Positions 1 to 11,709 of a stretch of DNA of 64,000 bases are shown here, one piece after another (the first letter of the stretch is position 1; every line of letters begins with the position of its first letter). Location of the stretch: contig NW_024881560.1 of the NCBI RefSeq assembly GCF_019059575.1, forward strand, positions 689,001 through 753,000, read 5' to 3'. The notes under the pieces were generated by a model. That model was not told the DNA's origin, did not search any database, and saw only the letters and a program-made list of their open reading frames with translations. Made by a program: the position numbers and the translations under genes. The stretch is from Amphibalanus amphitrite (taxonomy: Eukaryota; Arthropoda; Thecostraca; Balanomorpha; Balanidae).

Positions 1-3000
1 ATGACCGTGTTGCCATGCTCCCCGTTCGCGAATCATGAAGTTATGCTTCCTCACCGAGGCTCTTAGGCGGGTTATAGAGCACGACGGATGTGGGTTCCGC
101 ATTTTCAAGCAATAGTTGTCAACAGTTGATTGATGTTTTGTCAAAACATATTAGCATATACGGCAGTTCAGTGTACTTTATGTCCGTCTGATGTGCCCGT
201 CGTTGCGTTTTCGCAACGCTGATGGCGCCCGGTGTGCCCTTCGTTGCGATTTCGCAACGCATGTTTTTTACGTTTTTCTCGAAAAACTTTTGCTGCAGGC
301 AAAAATTATTTTCGATTCCATGCAAGGCCCTGGTAGGAGCATAACATATTTTGATTTCGTCGATTTTCATGATGGTCAATATTCCTGGGCATAAATGGGT
401 TAAACAGTTGCCGACCGGATGACACCCATTGTTTGGTCACCCACGCCATAGTATGCATCATGGGTGCGCCGAAATGACCAAAAGTCCCAATTTCCGGTGT
501 GCAGGGTCATTTTCAACGGCACGTGGCACGTGGTTCTGGACTTTTCCGGCCACTTTGCGACATACCCATGGGTAGTGCACCGAATGGTGGTTGATCTGCA
601 TGTAAGAAAATGGGGGGTCGTTTGGATCGTTTTCGAGCAATCTGCCGTGGAACGCATTTTTTCATTTTCCCCATTGGCTTAACACGGGAATTTTTAAAGT
701 CACGTGGCACGTGCACCAGATGGTCCGCGGAGGGGAGACCCATACCAGAACGTAGATCACCTGGCCCACTAGAAATCCTGAAAAAATCAGAATATTTGGA
801 CCAGCCGTTTTCAAGAGCATCAAGTTGTACTGATCTCAGGCAGCTTTTGCCAAATTGTCAGGGAACTCAGATTTGTTTTTCAATAGAAAAACACAATTCT
901 AAAGAATAGTGTTTTAACTATTGACAACAAACCTTCGGTTATATGGCACCTGCAGACCGTAGCTTTGCTTTGAACAGCAGGCGGTGTGTTCAGATACTGA
1001 GCGCATCACTCGTCGTCAGTCACGGATGCGGTCGGCGCAGCCAGGTAGCGGGGCGGCTTGGAACGATGCATTGTTCTAATGCCGTGAGATCGGGCCTTAT
1101 CGGGGTAGCCGTGATGAGGCGCGCCCTGCACGTGATGGCCTTCTTTCCTGCGCAGCACGACGGCCGCCGATACAAAGAGAGAGACTGATCCGCCGGCCGA
1201 CCGAGTCGTGCTGAGGATCATGACAGTGATCAGCTAGATCGGAAACGTTCTCAAGGCAAGGTGCCTTCAAGCTTTGCCGCATTCAAGGTGATGCATGGTA
1301 TGGAGAACTGCTTGATGTCCAGCCGTCTCCCACTGGCACCGCTGATGCTGAGTAGTTTTGGAGCGAAACCAGCAGTACCGACAGGAGATGAAAATATTTT
1401 TACATCCGGATATAAACTTATCTGATCCTGTTGCATACTAATGTCTCGAACACTGCATCGGTCTTTATTGTGTCGAGCTTCCTTCCTTACTCCGTAGTTT
1501 TAAGTTTTTGCAAACGCCTTGGCGAGGTTTCTAGCCACAATTATCTCTGCGGTATCCTTTTACGGTAACGCTTCGCCGGCGTCCAAGGCTGCCGGCACAG
1601 GCACCGTCCTTACCAACGCTAATCGTTCACAGTCAGCGTCAGCCCGACCGGGCCTGAGGCCGGGGCTGGGGCTGGGGCCGGTTTTCCCCGGCCGCAGACG
1701 GACGCTCCACGCTGCGCTGGCAGAGAGCGGCGCAGGCGAGCCTCCTCCCGCGCTCTACCCGACCCGCCGGTGAGCCTCCTCCCACACTCTGCCCGACCCA
1801 CCGGCTACCAGCCCGGAACTGCCGGAGAGCGCACTGCGCCGCATCTCGGCCTCAGCCGGGTGGCCGCGCGTGATCCGCCCAGCCCCGAGGGCCACCCGCT
1901 GCTCGGCAGAGACGAGGTCGGGTGGAGCCAGGGCGCTGGCCATCGGCCCCTGACCGGACGGCTGCAGTTGCACAGGATGAGTGGCAATGACCACACCCGT
2001 AACTGATCTCAAGGCCTCCACCTACAGTCATTGTCTCGTGCGACTGCGTGCGACTATAGCTTCGCGACACCCGGCGCCTTTCCGATCATGTTGCGCAAAG
2101 TTGCCTTTGTTCTGTCTCGATCGCGCTAATCGTCACGCGGGCAAACAAGCGAGTTTTCACAGTTGCTGGTTTCAGCCCCGCTCCCTCCGCAGTCCACACA
2201 CACCACTCGGCCGATTCCCAGTGACGCACACACACACGTCGTTAGCTGATCCGCAGAAGGCGTGCGTCAAACGGGATCGCCGACCGCGCCGGGCCGGTCA
2301 CGCCAGCCAGCCGTGTCATTGCTGCCTCGTCAGGGCCGCTCAGCTCGCACCTGAGTCAGGCGCGAGCGGCGGAGCCCCTCCACTGGCCACGGCCCTGGCA
2401 CAGAAACCCGTCTCCGGTCGGCGCACGCAAGGTGACGGGGGAGGTAATGGACCGTTCAGCCATGCAGCTTGACACACGGCATGGCGGTTTGGACGTTTGG
2501 TTTCGTTCCGTTTGGATGCTGAGGCTGCATCATTTGTGCCGGTGGATGTCAGCCGCCAATCATGTGAACATTTTCTGGAGCTGAGCGTAGGAAAGATCAT
2601 CATCAAAGCGTCACTCACTACCCAGTCCCTGGTGGTGGTTCAAGCGCAGCCAGCATGCAGCGTTTGATCCTCTCCAGCCTCCCCTTGCCTGTTGATTTAC
2701 GCTGACGTAGACGTGGCTTGTGTAATCTAGCCTTTCAGGAATAGCTGCGAGCCATCACTTTGCGGTGAGTTTCAGCAGAACAATAAAGTCAACTCAGTCA
2801 GCGCCGATTGCAGCTATTTACGTGCTTCCGCTATCCGCTACAGCGAAGGGCGTCGCGTCACTCAGAAGTCAAGAACGCGACGACCCCGTCAATAGGTAGG
2901 TAGTTATTCAATTAAACTACGTGGAGAAACGTTCAGAAAACAACTGCTGTGACGCAACAAACTGTCAATAACTGTTGCTGCACTACCAGACTTGGTGGAA

Positions 3001-4686
3001 GTAAGAGATCTTGAGGAAAACAGACCGTGGAAACCGTGCCTTGACATTGACGACAGTCGGGTCTTGTTTAGTACTTCACACGGCCATTGTATGATCCGAG
3101 TTTACTGCCGCGCCTACTGCAGCCGCAGGCATCGCGGTTCTTACAGGAAAACGGACGCAGATTAAATCGTGTACTTTGTTACTCGCCCATGCATGTGCAC
3201 TCGTGTACTCGGTAAGCATACAGAGTTATCGTGGTCTCTCCGTAAACGACAGGCTCAGTGGAAAACAAACAGACCAGCCCTCGATCAGAAGTCCACAGTG
3301 CAACGGTGGCCGATTACGACACTCATGTCGCACATGCTAGTGGACTTACAAGTTACAACCGTTGTCCCCCTCCCCCCCCCCCGCTATACGGTCGTCGACT
3401 TTATGTATGTCGACTTGCTTTTTTCGAGCGCACATCTTGTTAGGGTGAGTGTGAATTTATAAATGAATAGATCGGTCATTTAGAAAGTTTATTTTAATTT
3501 CGACTTCAATCATTTTAAGTCTTTTGCATAGTTGACGTTCGCAACAACAACTTTGTTAGATGCTAAGAACCTGTTCGTAAATATCGGGTTCCTATGAAAA
3601 GGCCGCTTGAAGAAGTTGGTCTGATCTTAAGAAAAATACGTAACATTTCTGAATCATATCCTCATTGTCGCAACGCAATATCTCTTCAATTTCAGCTCGA
3701 GCCAGGCGTCTAGACAATAGACATGCCTCTGTTAGTATGCGAGCTCAAGTTGTAAGGGGCCCAGATAATAGTGCTTACGTCGATAGCGTTAGGTCTGACT
3801 GCAATGGAAGTCGACTCTCGTGACATGGCAAGACGCCGCCCACAGACGATGACTACGCGGGACTGCGGGCGGGTCTGTTCTCCGACTCTGACTACCGACT
3901 CATCACAGACTCCTTTGATATGCGCTTCAGTGACGAGGCTAGCTTGGCTTCAGTCCACCTTACCGACCTATCTGTGTCGCGCTCGCGCTAGCTGCGCAGT
4001 GCGCTGTGTTAGGAGGCTGTCGGAAAACCCCGTCCCGAACAGTAGCATCACACATCGAAACGGTAGGTACTGCTCCATGGCGTAATGCTAATCTGTGACA
4101 ATTTCGGTCATATGCTTGTTATTTGATATGCTGATAGACGGTTGCATAAATTGTGCAGGTCTAGCGCCTATCGGAGCTTAGGTATAATGTTCAGCAGTGT
4201 CCACTGTCCATCGCTAAGTGGATTCAGAAGTGAACGTTTTGGCGCGCTAACTGCGAGGGTCTGCTCAGACTGCAGGGATTTTGAAGGTCAACAGTGACCC
4301 GGCAACACAGTGATATCCGACACCGACTGAAGTACTACTAAAGACTGGCGTAACACCGGTTTCGTCCAGAGACTGGCTGTCATGCTGGTCCCAAAAATTT
4401 ACACGACGGTGCACTTACTGCATCATTCTTCAGTGAATGTCCTAAATTTACATAATAGGTATATGGAGGACACTTAGTCTTTTTCATTACCATGCTGCAA
4501 GACAAACCAACCGTCGTCAGTTATTGCATCGAGACAGCTCTACGCTGTCAGTAACTCATAACCGGCTATTGATGTCTTTCTTTGCGCTTTAGAGACACGT
4601 GTAATCGGTAGCAGAAGCAGGGAGCCGTGTGCTGTCAGTTGTCCGCGACAGTGTCCTCGTGTTGGGACTGCTAACGAGTGACTCAC
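1..4686. other. Mostly non-coding region, no gene recognised
   Basis: I see no exon here that I can name. At 197-261 the sequence repeats a short GTTGCG/CGCAAC hairpin twice. 480-905 looks like old repeat: the A/T-rich word at about 872-897 recurs inverted near 27484-27508. 1600-2470 is GC-rich with open frames on both strands but no recognisable domain, and has a short CA run near 2226. An AATAAA lies near 2783. Later transmembrane exons of the Methuselah-like receptor should lie on the minus strand in this direction, but I could not find them. Confidence 0.4.
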
Positions 4687-4765
4687 CTCGTGCTCAAGTA
4701 GATCTCGAAGCAGATGACACTGAGCCAGTAGAACGCCGACAGCAGGAAGAAGTACAAGATAACAG
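4687..4765 (-). CDS. Methuselah-like GPCR, internal exon (TM3)
   Basis: A 79-bp exon that follows the large exon at 4998-6446. It starts after a pyrimidine-rich acceptor (TTCTTTTGACAG) and ends at a GTGAGT donor. The preceding exon ends in phase 1 and this one supplies the two missing bases, so the frame is kept. The peptide reads AVILYFFLLSAFYWLSVIC and then a short FEIYLSTR tail. This is the third transmembrane helix typical of Methuselah-type (secretin-like, class B) receptors, where a YF...FFWL.V.C pattern is usual. The exon ends in phase 2; the next exon is not seen in the window. The match is by recognition of the family pattern, not by a search. Confidence 0.75.
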
Positions 4766-4997
4766 CTGTCAAAAGAACAGGTTGTAAGCTGATTGTGTGG
4801 TTAAGAGGAGGTTCCAATCGAAGTACATTTTGGTTTATACGCAATCATTTAGGCATTAAACGAGCTGCCAGACACTTTTTAAAGACTACTTGATATTAGG
4901 AAATTGAATTTAAAGTAAGGTCATCAATTAAAAGAAAATAGCGTACGCATAGTGATTTATAATTATTTTAATCACACGCCCCGCAGACCGCACTCAC

Positions 4998-6446
4998 CAA
5001 GGACCTTGCAGGCCACTCTGTACTTTGTGAGCTGGGTGACGGCCGTCTGGACGATCATCAGCACCAAGTAGGCGAAGAACAGTGAGCTGATGTAGGCCAG
5101 CAGAATCATCCCCAGAACGCTCTGCGATAGCTTGCGCTTCTTGTTGAGCCCCGTCTGCGTGGGATCGGGCACGGTCAGGTAGACGATGAACGTCACCAGC
5201 AGGAAGAAGTCGGTGATGCCCATCAGGATCGGGTAGAAGATGTAGTTGACGTTGGTGTCGTCCGGCTTCTGCTCCGGGAAGCAGTAGAAGGCGTGCACGG
5301 GCCGCTCGCTGCCCACCTTACGGTCCAGACAGTAGGTGGAGGCAGTCGCCTTGTAGATGGCCTGGTTGTGACACGCGTACGGGTCGAACTCGATCAGCTG
5401 GAACGAGCCGTCCTCGCGCACCGAGAAGTTGCCCGTGGTCACCTCGAACAGGCCCCCCTCACACGGCGGCATGTTGATCAGGAGCGGCGCCGCGCGCATG
5501 CCGACCGCCACCTCCTCCAGGCTGTCCACCTCCAGCGTCCGGCCGCTGGGGACGCAGTTCATCTCGTCGGCGGCCTCCGCGTGCACCACCCGCTCCACCT
5601 CCATCCCGGGCGGACAGCACTTGCGCACGCTGGTGGCGTCCAGCGCGGCGCGCTGCTCGACGCTGGGGCACAGCAACGCAGTCGCTCCGGCCGGCTCCGG
5701 CACCGGAGCGTCCTCCGGGCCAGTCGGCAGGCCCTCGTTCAGACAAAAGTCGCCCAGTGGGATGGTCAGGTTGGCCTCCGGCAGCGGCAGTGTTCCCAGA
5801 CTGTCGATGGCGAACGGCTCGGCTCCCATTCGCAGGAACACCATGTCGGTGCCATTGCAGAGCGGCCTGGTGATCTCGTAGCGCACCGCGTCGGCGCCGG
5901 CCGCGGCCTCCTCGAGGGGAGGCGCCGGCTCGGAGGTCATCTGCAGGTCAAACCGACATTCGCGGTACAGGTCGAGCGGAATAAAGCGGGCGCAGCAGCG
6001 CGGCACCACCGGACGGTCGTCGGGTAGCGCCGTGATCCCCGGCGTCTCCTCCGCCATGCCCTTGCAGACCACGCCGCCGAGCACGGGGCCCCCGGGGACG
6101 CCCGTGCCGGCGATCGTCTCGATGCAGTAGGCGTCCGGAGAGTACAGGTACTGGAACGCCGGGACGTACAGGAAGCCGTTGTCCAGCGGGTACAGTACGT
6201 CCGGGTACTCGGGATCCATGTTCATAGCGATGGTGGTGCATTCCTGCAGACGCTCGGCCCGGATGTCGTACTCGGGAGACTCCACCGGCGTCGGCGCGGT
6301 CGCGTTGAACGGGCTGTGAGCGTAGATGGTCGGCTGCCACGGTCCCTCGCGGTCGACACAGTCGCCGACGCTCAGGTCGAACTGCTGTGACTCCGGACAG
6401 CATTTTCGTATGACCGCACGGACGGGAGACGGTGGCGCGTCCATGT
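4998..6446 (-). CDS. Methuselah-like GPCR, ectodomain to TM2 exon
   Basis: One large exon encodes a long extracellular region and the first two membrane helices of a Methuselah-like seven-transmembrane receptor at the plasma membrane. The ectodomain has about 390 residues and many cysteines, with two RKCCP-type starts (near residue 13 and again in the middle), which suggests an internal repeat of the ectodomain module, and several N-glycosylation sites. TM1 begins at YIFYPILMGITDFFLLV and is followed by a basic loop (NKKRKLSQS). TM2 is VLGMILLAYISSLFFAYLVL, where the Leu/Tyr/Ser pattern is usual for the family. The exon is bounded by a CAG acceptor directly before the first ATG (6444) and by a CTTG/GTGAGT donor, so the open frame running on to 4972 is intron read-through. 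No signal peptide is encoded here; it must come from an upstream exon. Ligand unknown. Confidence 0.8.
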
Positions 6447-8819
6447 CTGTCGGCGAAGGAGAATTGTTGTTAAATTGTTGTGTTCGACATGGCGTTACGT
6501 AAGAAATATCATAAGCGAACAGCGATACTTTTCGGAATTAATCGAGTTCGATGAGATATTGCAAAAAGCTGAGGGGGTTTTTAGCGCACCAAGTCGCACG
6601 TTTGGTGAGACGAACGTTAATTCTGTTGACGTCGTTAGGTCGCTCGCACCCTAAATCCAGCAGCGCAGCAGAATGACATCACTGGTGAGGTGGACTGTTT
6701 ATCTAATGACGAACGTCGCAGCCCACAGTGTCATCAGTAGATAATTCGGCAGCGGGCAAAACAGCTTCATCCACCTCATGCAGCAAACGTCATGCTCACT
6801 CCCACACTACGTATACATAGATTGTGCATGAAGCATGTGGCTAGTAAGGCATTCGTCTAATGGCCACGCAATACGCATTAAACCGGTGCGCTGCGCTGCC
6901 GATTGCCGTGAAATGCGTGACAATCATCACAGTGACACTAATGGCGGGAGGCAATCGAAACATTCGATCAGGAGTCCAGAGATTCATTATGCAAGATGGA
7001 AGTCGCTGTCATCGGGTGTGGTTTGATGAATTGTTTTATGAATTTCATGTCATGTTTTATAGTCTGAGCATTTACCCTAACAAGCCAGTACACGTTCCAT
7101 CCATGGTGTCGGGGAAAGCTACATGTCCGTTACTTTACGAGGCCTAATCACTCAAGCACGCAATTTGGTCTCTGGAGGAGCACTGGCACGCAAAGATCGG
7201 CTTGTCTGTGCCGTTATCGGTACGTTTGCTAGTCACTGGCGTGAGCGCCGTGCCGCCACGTGAGGTGATGGACGGCCATCCGCTCAGATCCGGCTCCCGG
7301 TCCTGACACGACGTAGGTAAGTCCAGCCGCGCGGCATCATGGCGCAGACGTCACTTGGGGGACGTTGCATTAGCGTCGCTACGGGGGGGGGGCAAGCGGG
7401 GCAGCTTGCCCCCCCAACCTCCGACCGGGCACCCCCTGAGATCGATGCAGATCCGATGAGATTTTGGAGTCGGCAAAAAATGGGGGTAGTTCTCAAGAAT
7501 GGCTGTGAAGTCAGAATCGGTTGAAGTCGAGAGTTCCAACCAGAGTCGGAGTGGGAGTCGCCAAAATTTTCAGGACTTCCACTTCATACTCGAACATATA
7601 AACACTTTGACTCAATCCATGTCTTAGCTGGTGCTAGCTGAATTTTACACTCGGTTTTCACCAGTCTAGTACGCTGACACGAAATTTTAGCGTCAAACCC
7701 TATAGCTCGAAAAATTCGTGTTTGGGTCGGGGTCTTTTCCAACTTTGGCCAAAGGTCTGTGACATGTTCAAATACCGTTAAAGTGTCACAGTGCTAACGA
7801 GGGCCGTGCGTAGGCTCTTAAAAAGTCCCACTGAACTCTGAAGGGATCCCACGCTAGCTTCCGAGGGACCCAAAGTCCAAACCGACCTCTGAGGGCCCTT
7901 AGGCCGGCACTTACGAACACCGCTCCGATCTTCCACTGTTGATTCTGAAGGCTCGGGCGCAGATCTTTGAGAGCCACTTAGGCAGTCCTAAGGGCCTCCG
8001 CCGGCCTCAACAGCCCCATACTGGCTTCTGAGGGTCCCATCGGCTTCCAAGGTCCCATGGCAGTCTCGGAGGGCCCTTTCGACTTTGAGGACCATCCCTA
8101 CGGCAGGCCTATGAAGGCCTATAACACGGATCTTATCATGGAGGTGCCACGTGTGCCTTTGAGCAGGGCTGCGAGGTCGGGGTCGGAATCGTTCGGAGCC
8201 GACAGCTCTGACCGGAGTCGGAGTCGGTTTTGGAAGCCGGGGTCGGAGTCGGGTCGAAGGCACCGATAAATCCATCACAGAAACTAAGCATGCTAGAATA
8301 TGGATTTTTAGAAGGGCGAACCAATTCTCTCGATCATTAACTCTTTTTTCTTACGGTTCGGGATCATCTGCACAGGGGTCCGTCCGAGGGAGGGAAGGGG
8401 GGGGGGCTACGAAGTCACTGTATCATGCCCATTAAAATGCTCTACCCTGCTAAAGCTGACGTAACGGGTAATGCGTTTTTAACTGACGTGGTTGATTTTC
8501 CCGAAGAAGTCCTCTCTACAAAAAAACCTTTTTACGTTTCATAGCTAGAGGAAAAACGTTATCACCATTGCATTCCTCGCGCCATGGCGCGTCGAATGAC
8601 GTATAAAACGTGTGAGTAATGACTATAGAAAGGCATGATTTAAGACCAAATTGGATTTTGCCCCCCCCCCCAACCGAAAATCTCTGGCGACGCCTATGGG
8701 ACGTTGCATGATTGGCTGTGGATGGTGCCGACGAAATGAAATATGAATGGCTCGTTTGACAAATGACAGTTGAACTGGTATCTGTATAATGAAATAGCCC
8801 ATTAACGTATTTATATGGA
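6447..8819. other. Intron or intergenic sequence with degenerate repeats
   Basis: No exon recognised. 7378-7425 is a G-run/C-run palindrome (GGGGGGGGG...CAAGCGGGGCAGCTTG...CCCCCCC) of the kind seen at element ends. 7840-8110 is a degenerate tandem repeat of roughly 30 bp built on GGGCCC and CTTCTGAGGG. 8180-8270 and 7530-7560 contain repeats of the word TCGGAGTCGG. Similar GGGCCC units recur at 61300-61680. The G-run near 8395 and the C-run near 8659 suggest further decayed element ends. Confidence 0.4.
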
Positions 8820-9862
8820 TTAACCCTCGCCGGACCTATTGGTTTTCTACATACGCGCCGGCCGAGGGGGGGGGGGGGCGGGTACGACCCCCCCTCGCCG
8901 TTTCGCCCCTGGTGGAGCTAGCGCGTCGCGGAAAAAACGAGCGTGTGCGCCGTTACGAGACGCAGAGATTGGTACCCGATTTTAAGGTCCTAGGTCAACC
9001 GGTGACCTCTGAGGTCAGGTCAAGTGCCCCAGGGTACGGTTCAGTTTTTGGTGAATAACTTCGCGAAAAACGGCCGCAGAACCGCGATTTTGGCAGCATC
9101 GTGTTCGCCTTGCTCAGGCGCGTCGAATGATATACTTTTTGTTCGGGTCAGGTCAACTTGGGGTGTTGACCTCAGGTCAAGGTCAGGTCAGCACCCCCAG
9201 GTCACGAAGTTGGTCGAAAGAGGTCATGTCGCATATCATTCGATTCGGCAGGTCTTCCTGAGTCCATTTGTGGCTTTCTCGACTCGCTAGCTCAATTTGA
9301 TCAAGAGTTATTCACGAAAAACTAATATGACCTTGATGACGTCATAAATGACGTCACGCAAGGTCAACATTGCAAAAGTGACGCATCTAACCTTGCAAAG
9401 AGTGCATCAAATCACGATTATGTGTGCTTGAGATAGTTGGAGATCGTTCCCGGCGCCAGAATAGCAGTTTTCATTTTTCCCCATTGACTTATAATGGTGA
9501 GGTCACGAAAATGACCTGACCTCATATGACCTTTAGGAAAAATCCGAGATATACAAGTTGTGAGACTCATAATGGATACTAGATCCTGCAAGTTTCATTT
9601 CCCTGTGACATCTCCTCTGGCAGTGAGGGCGTTGCGAAGTTGCGACATCTGAAGACCGTGCAGAGGTTCACTTATGACGTCATAGGTCAGTGACCTGACC
9701 TGACCCAAAAATGCGGTTGGTGTCAAAAGATGCGGCTTGGATCAAAGGTCAGGTATGCCAAGTTTCAGCTCTCTATCGCCAGCGTGTTCGGAGCTATCGC
9801 GAAAAAAACCCTATGGGGGGGGGCGGTACCCGCCCCCCCCCCCCTCGGCCGGCGAGGGTTAA
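8820..9862. mobile_element. TTAA-flanked non-autonomous element with AGGTCA arrays (copy a)
   Basis: The element is bordered by TTAA on both sides and has inverted ends (TTAACCCTCGCCGG and its complement), followed by a long G-run that faces a C-run. The interior carries no coding sequence but is dense in AGGTCA/TGACCT hexamers, often in direct tandem, for example near 9016-9022, 9145-9198, 9498-9536 and 9683-9705. The words CGAATGATAT (9124-9133) and ATATCATTCG (9233-9242) face each other around the main array. TTAA target use is typical of piggyBac-type transposases, so this is probably a piggyBac-mobilised MITE. The assignment to piggyBac is inference; the structure is seen directly. Confidence 0.75.
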
Positions 9863-11709
9863 CAATAGACGTCATACAACGTCTGACTGTGTAGAAGACA
9901 GAGTCCTGAAATTGAAAGAACAATAAATTCATTACATGGCTGGAAGCGGTGTCATAAAGGCCAGTCCCGACTTCCCTCTAAATAAACTCCTTATCTACAC
10001 CTTAACGCTCGATGCTCTATATTTTATCCGTACCTACTAGCTGTTCGTTTGTCCGATTCGTTACCTGACGGTTCGACACTCGACACCCGACCTTGGCGAT
10101 AGTCCACGCTTCTCACGTAGCCGCTAACGAACTACACAATGTCGGACCTGGTGTTCGACATCTGTCGCGTGCCTCCCACAGCGCTACCGATTCTCTAAAT
10201 TGGCTGACGCCTGCTAATCTTCTCGCTACCCCCGTCACAGCAGGTCACTTCCGCGTGTCGACTGAACCGCCGCTCCGGTCGGCGGTGGTCACTGTCCGTC
10301 GAGGAAAGGTGGGGGGAAGGAAACCCGTCTCCTACGACTGGGAGGAACCACTGACCACATGTGGAAGTAAAGGTCTCGCCACATCCTGCGGATTCGCTGC
10401 GCATGCTCCGGCGGCATCTCAGATCCGCGACAATCTGGTCGGAAGGGCGACCAGCCGGGCCGGAAACGGGGTATGAAATGAGCTGACCTTCAGCAATGTC
10501 TTAAATCCAATCGTGTTATGTAATTTCAGGTTCTCATCTAACGAAAGGTGCATAAGCATGTAGGCATGTCTTGGACGAAATGTCGAGCTTTATACAATAT
10601 TCATATATTAAAACGGTTATAACCATTCTTTAGGAAAGTCCGCCGCAAGCTCTCGACTGAGGCATTTATCAAACCAGTGAGTGCATATTTTTGGTGAAAA
10701 GCATTCAAAAACAGCTTCATCTAAAAATACCTTTACATTTACACTGAACAGTCCCCAACTGGCATCGAGTTGTACGATAAGAACCAGATAACAGGGTGCT
10801 GAGCTATTCGCTGAATAATGGACACATCGCGCAAGTCACATTAACATTCAAATGTCAATGGCCACACGTGATCCTTACATATCGCCGTACCTCACAGACG
10901 CATGGGCTTTCACAGCTTTCACCGCTTCAATAGCAACCAACGGAGGGCGGTGTATCCCAGCTAGGGCTGGCCCAGGGCGCGAACCCAGGGCTGGCCCAGA
11001 TCGCGGACTCCGGACATCTCCCGTCACTAGGTACTGCCCACGTGTGCACGCGGAACAGTGACTCAGCGACCGCTGCCCCTGGATCACACCCTGCCCACCG
11101 GCGACCGACCTCGGCCAGTCGAGACTCGAGCGAGACACCACGCTGCGCTGGCTCAAGGTCCTACCGGGCGCCGTTCCGCCTCCTTCGCGAGACGCGGGGG
11201 CTTGTCGCGGATCAACGCGGCATCCCACCTTGATAGGGTGGGACAGGAATGTTCGATGACAAAATGATGCCTACCATGGTGGCCGAATCATTGAGCCCGG
11301 TTGGCCCAACGTGACGCAAGCGTAATTCTTTTCCCCACATTGTGTGCGAACTCGCGTCGCCGACACTAGGTATACACAATGCAGTTTACCGTCATATGCC
11401 GAGTCGAGGTCTCTTCCGAAGTCGGTAATTGCGATGCCTTTCCGGCAGTGAAAGCGTGATTTGTAACTTTAAAGGTGGACAGTAACGTCCTAATTGCAAC
11501 AATAGCCCTAACCCGCCCTAATCGCTGCATGGCTCAGCAACTCAATAGTGGATAAAGTGTCAGGATGGGGACAGGGACCATTGGAATGAGAAAGCTCCTG
11601 AACACCGTCTTCAACGACCTGTCAGCCGTACACACCGGCCACTTAACACATATGTCACCTGACACAGGCACCCATACGGGGCACGGACACCCATCACCTG
11701 ACCTGACTT
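9863..11709. other. Non-coding, no gene recognised
   Basis: Open frames at 10093-10476 (plus) and 10875-11228 (minus) show no recognisable domain, no convincing splice borders and biased composition, so I do not call them. 10940-11010 contains a short GGGCTGGCCC duplication. Nothing else stands out. Confidence 0.4.

Noticed and set aside
1097..1282. Possible later transmembrane exon of the receptor on the minus strand
   Set aside because: A short hydrophobic stretch followed by basic residues is present, but splice borders and family motifs are lacking.
1981..2472. 163-codon open frame
   Set aside because: GC-rich composition, no domain, no hydrophobic pattern, no splice support; open frames occur in several phases.
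5293..6027. 244-codon plus-strand frame opposite the Methuselah-like exon
   Set aside because: Shadow of the GC-rich coding strand; the minus-strand frame has the membrane helices and splice sites.
10093..11228. Open frames of 117-127 codons on both strands
   Set aside because: No domain, no conserved-looking segments, no clean exon borders.
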